Positions 62,978 to 64,000 of a stretch of 64,000 nucleotides of DNA are shown here, in pieces (position 1 is the first letter of the stretch; each line of letters begins with the position of its first letter). The position numbers and the translations under genes were made by a program. The notes under the pieces are model-generated. The model was not told the DNA's origin. It saw nothing but the letters and a program-made list of their open reading frames with translations, and did not search any database. The stretch spans positions 62,001-126,000 of the forward strand of contig JAJSPD010000089.1 of NCBI GenBank assembly GCA_021307315.1, read 5' to 3'. This DNA is from Bisporella sp. PMI_857. Lineage: Eukaryota > Ascomycota > Leotiomycetes > Helotiales > Helotiaceae.

Positions 62978-64000
62978 AATTGAGGGAAGATCATTAGGGC
63001 TACGTGAGAGCCTGCATATGCCCCAACAATGGCATGGTACTTGTAATGATGCTGTTTGCGAATTCACTGTAGTAATCTGGTGGCCCCAAGCTTCTTCAAT
63101 AGTAAACCAATTCCGCCGGCTACTGTCGCTTTCAGTTCTGCGACAGTGAAACACCTCTGTTATCGTGACCTATTCGTGAAACGAGCGCTGGGGCTCCCGC
63201 GCGAACTTCCAAAGCATCTACAGTTTATAAAGTATACATTTGCACCCCCTCTCCCCACTAGGGTTCCATTACGAAGTGATCAAAGTGACAAGCGAAGGCG
63301 TGAAATGAGGAAACAACTTAATCGGATGTATGATGATCGACCAGGTTAGAAGCCCGCGGATGAGAATCACAATTGATTCCACTATAGTGATCAATGGAAC
63401 AATCATTCCTAGGCTGGCCAACATGCCAAGGAGGTCCTTTCGATGAGATCACAAGATATCCGTAAGAGTAAGCCCAACAACTTGGAGTTTACAGTCAGAG
63501 TTGTATGCTCTTCCCCCTGCTGGCTATTCTATGAACACCAGCCATCAACGTACAAGAACCGGGATAAAATAGTGACCAGGTAGTTACCCAACAGGAGGTG
63601 CAGCTTCCGGATGTGCGAGGGTATATCGATAAAAAAGGATACATACACACATTCTAAATTGAAACCTATTGAAATAGAGAGTTACCTTCGCCATTTACAT
63701 GGGGGAATTTTTGGGTATCCCGGGGTCACCATCGAGCCGCACAACTGATGGACTAAAGATGCTCAGCTGACCTAGGCTATCTTGCAATGTCTTATCATTT
63801 TAGACAATCTCGCTTCCTCCATGTCAGTCACTGTGAGAATATGAGTAACAACCCCTTCCCCAACACATATGCGACAGCGTGGTATCCCAGATATTAACCG
63901 TATTCTAAATTATCTTGTATCGCATCCTGTTCCAAATAATGCCATGTAATAATGTTGCAGTTCTAGCGTCACAAGATTCCCATCTCTGCATCGGTGTCAT
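62978..64000. other. Intergenic region to the window edge
   Basis: About 1 kb without a convincing gene. The frames at 62723-63349 are unremarkable. A copy of the terminal repeat of the 16.2-kb element lies at 63879-63901. Confidence 0.4.
63879..63901. repeat. Isolated copy of the TIR of the 16.2-kb element
   Basis: This 23-bp stretch (GTGGTATCCCAGATATTAAC then CGT) is identical to the right-hand inverted repeat at 17293-17315. No matching left end is found in the window, so it is a broken copy or a solo end. Confidence 0.75.

Noticed and set aside
62723..63349. Minus- and plus-strand frames around the NmrA-like 3' end
   Set aside because: They are antisense or run past the real gene and show no domain.

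Overview
The window reads as nuclear DNA of a filamentous ascomycete. Its genes carry many short introns (about 45-130 nt, GT-AG, with CTAAC/CTGAC-like branch sites). The protein families are fungal: Zn2Cys6 and C2H2 regulators, LovC-type trans enoyl reductase, a PKS-NRPS hybrid, fungal P450s and UgmA. The intergenic DNA is AT-rich and full of solo LTRs, MITE-like and fold-back elements. The species cannot be named from the sequence. Exon models come from reading splice sites and reading phase by eye; family calls rest on recognised motifs, and no database search was run.

Left block (3.4-20.2 kb): two divergent P450s, a YOR1-like ABCC exporter, a trans-acting enoyl reductase, a lipocalin-like Diels-Alderase (CghA/Fsa2/CcsF type), an alpha/beta hydrolase of the CcsE/PsoB type and a small membrane protein. 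A 1.1-kb nested fold-back element (16.2-17.3 kb) lies between the Diels-Alderase and the hydrolase. Next comes what looks like a housekeeping gene, UDP-galactopyranose mutase (20.9-23.2 kb, ten exons, all phases consistent).

Right block (25.0-59.1 kb): a Zn2Cys6 regulator, a secreted BBE-like FAD oxidase with a MITE in an intron, a third P450, an AsaB/CmcJ-type oxygenase, a class I methyltransferase, then the roughly 4,050-residue PKS-NRPS (KS-AT-DH-MT-vestigial ER-KR-ACP-C-A-T-R). Downstream are an SDR, a macrophomate-synthase/CghB-like HpcH/HpaI aldolase, an aspartate aminotransferase and a TauD-type dioxygenase. The window ends with a short C2H2 regulator and a NmrA/isoflavone-reductase-like protein.

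Working model (inference): the PKS-NRPS with the trans enoyl reductase makes an aminoacyl polyketide. The aldolase plus aminotransferase, perhaps with the TauD enzyme, supplies an unusual amino acid, as proposed for CghB in Sch 210972 biosynthesis. The Diels-Alderase forms the ring system, and P450s, BBE oxidase, SDR and methyltransferase tailor it. The ABC protein would export it and the Zn2Cys6 protein regulate it. The mix of a CcsE/PsoB-type hydrolase and a reductase domain with visible Tyr/Lys (cytochalasan-like) with a CghB-like aldolase (tetramate/decalin-like) is the most interesting feature. Signs of decay include a PKS exon junction that does not keep phase with the obvious acceptor, an aminotransferase stop codon created at a splice junction, and one unresolved P450 junction.
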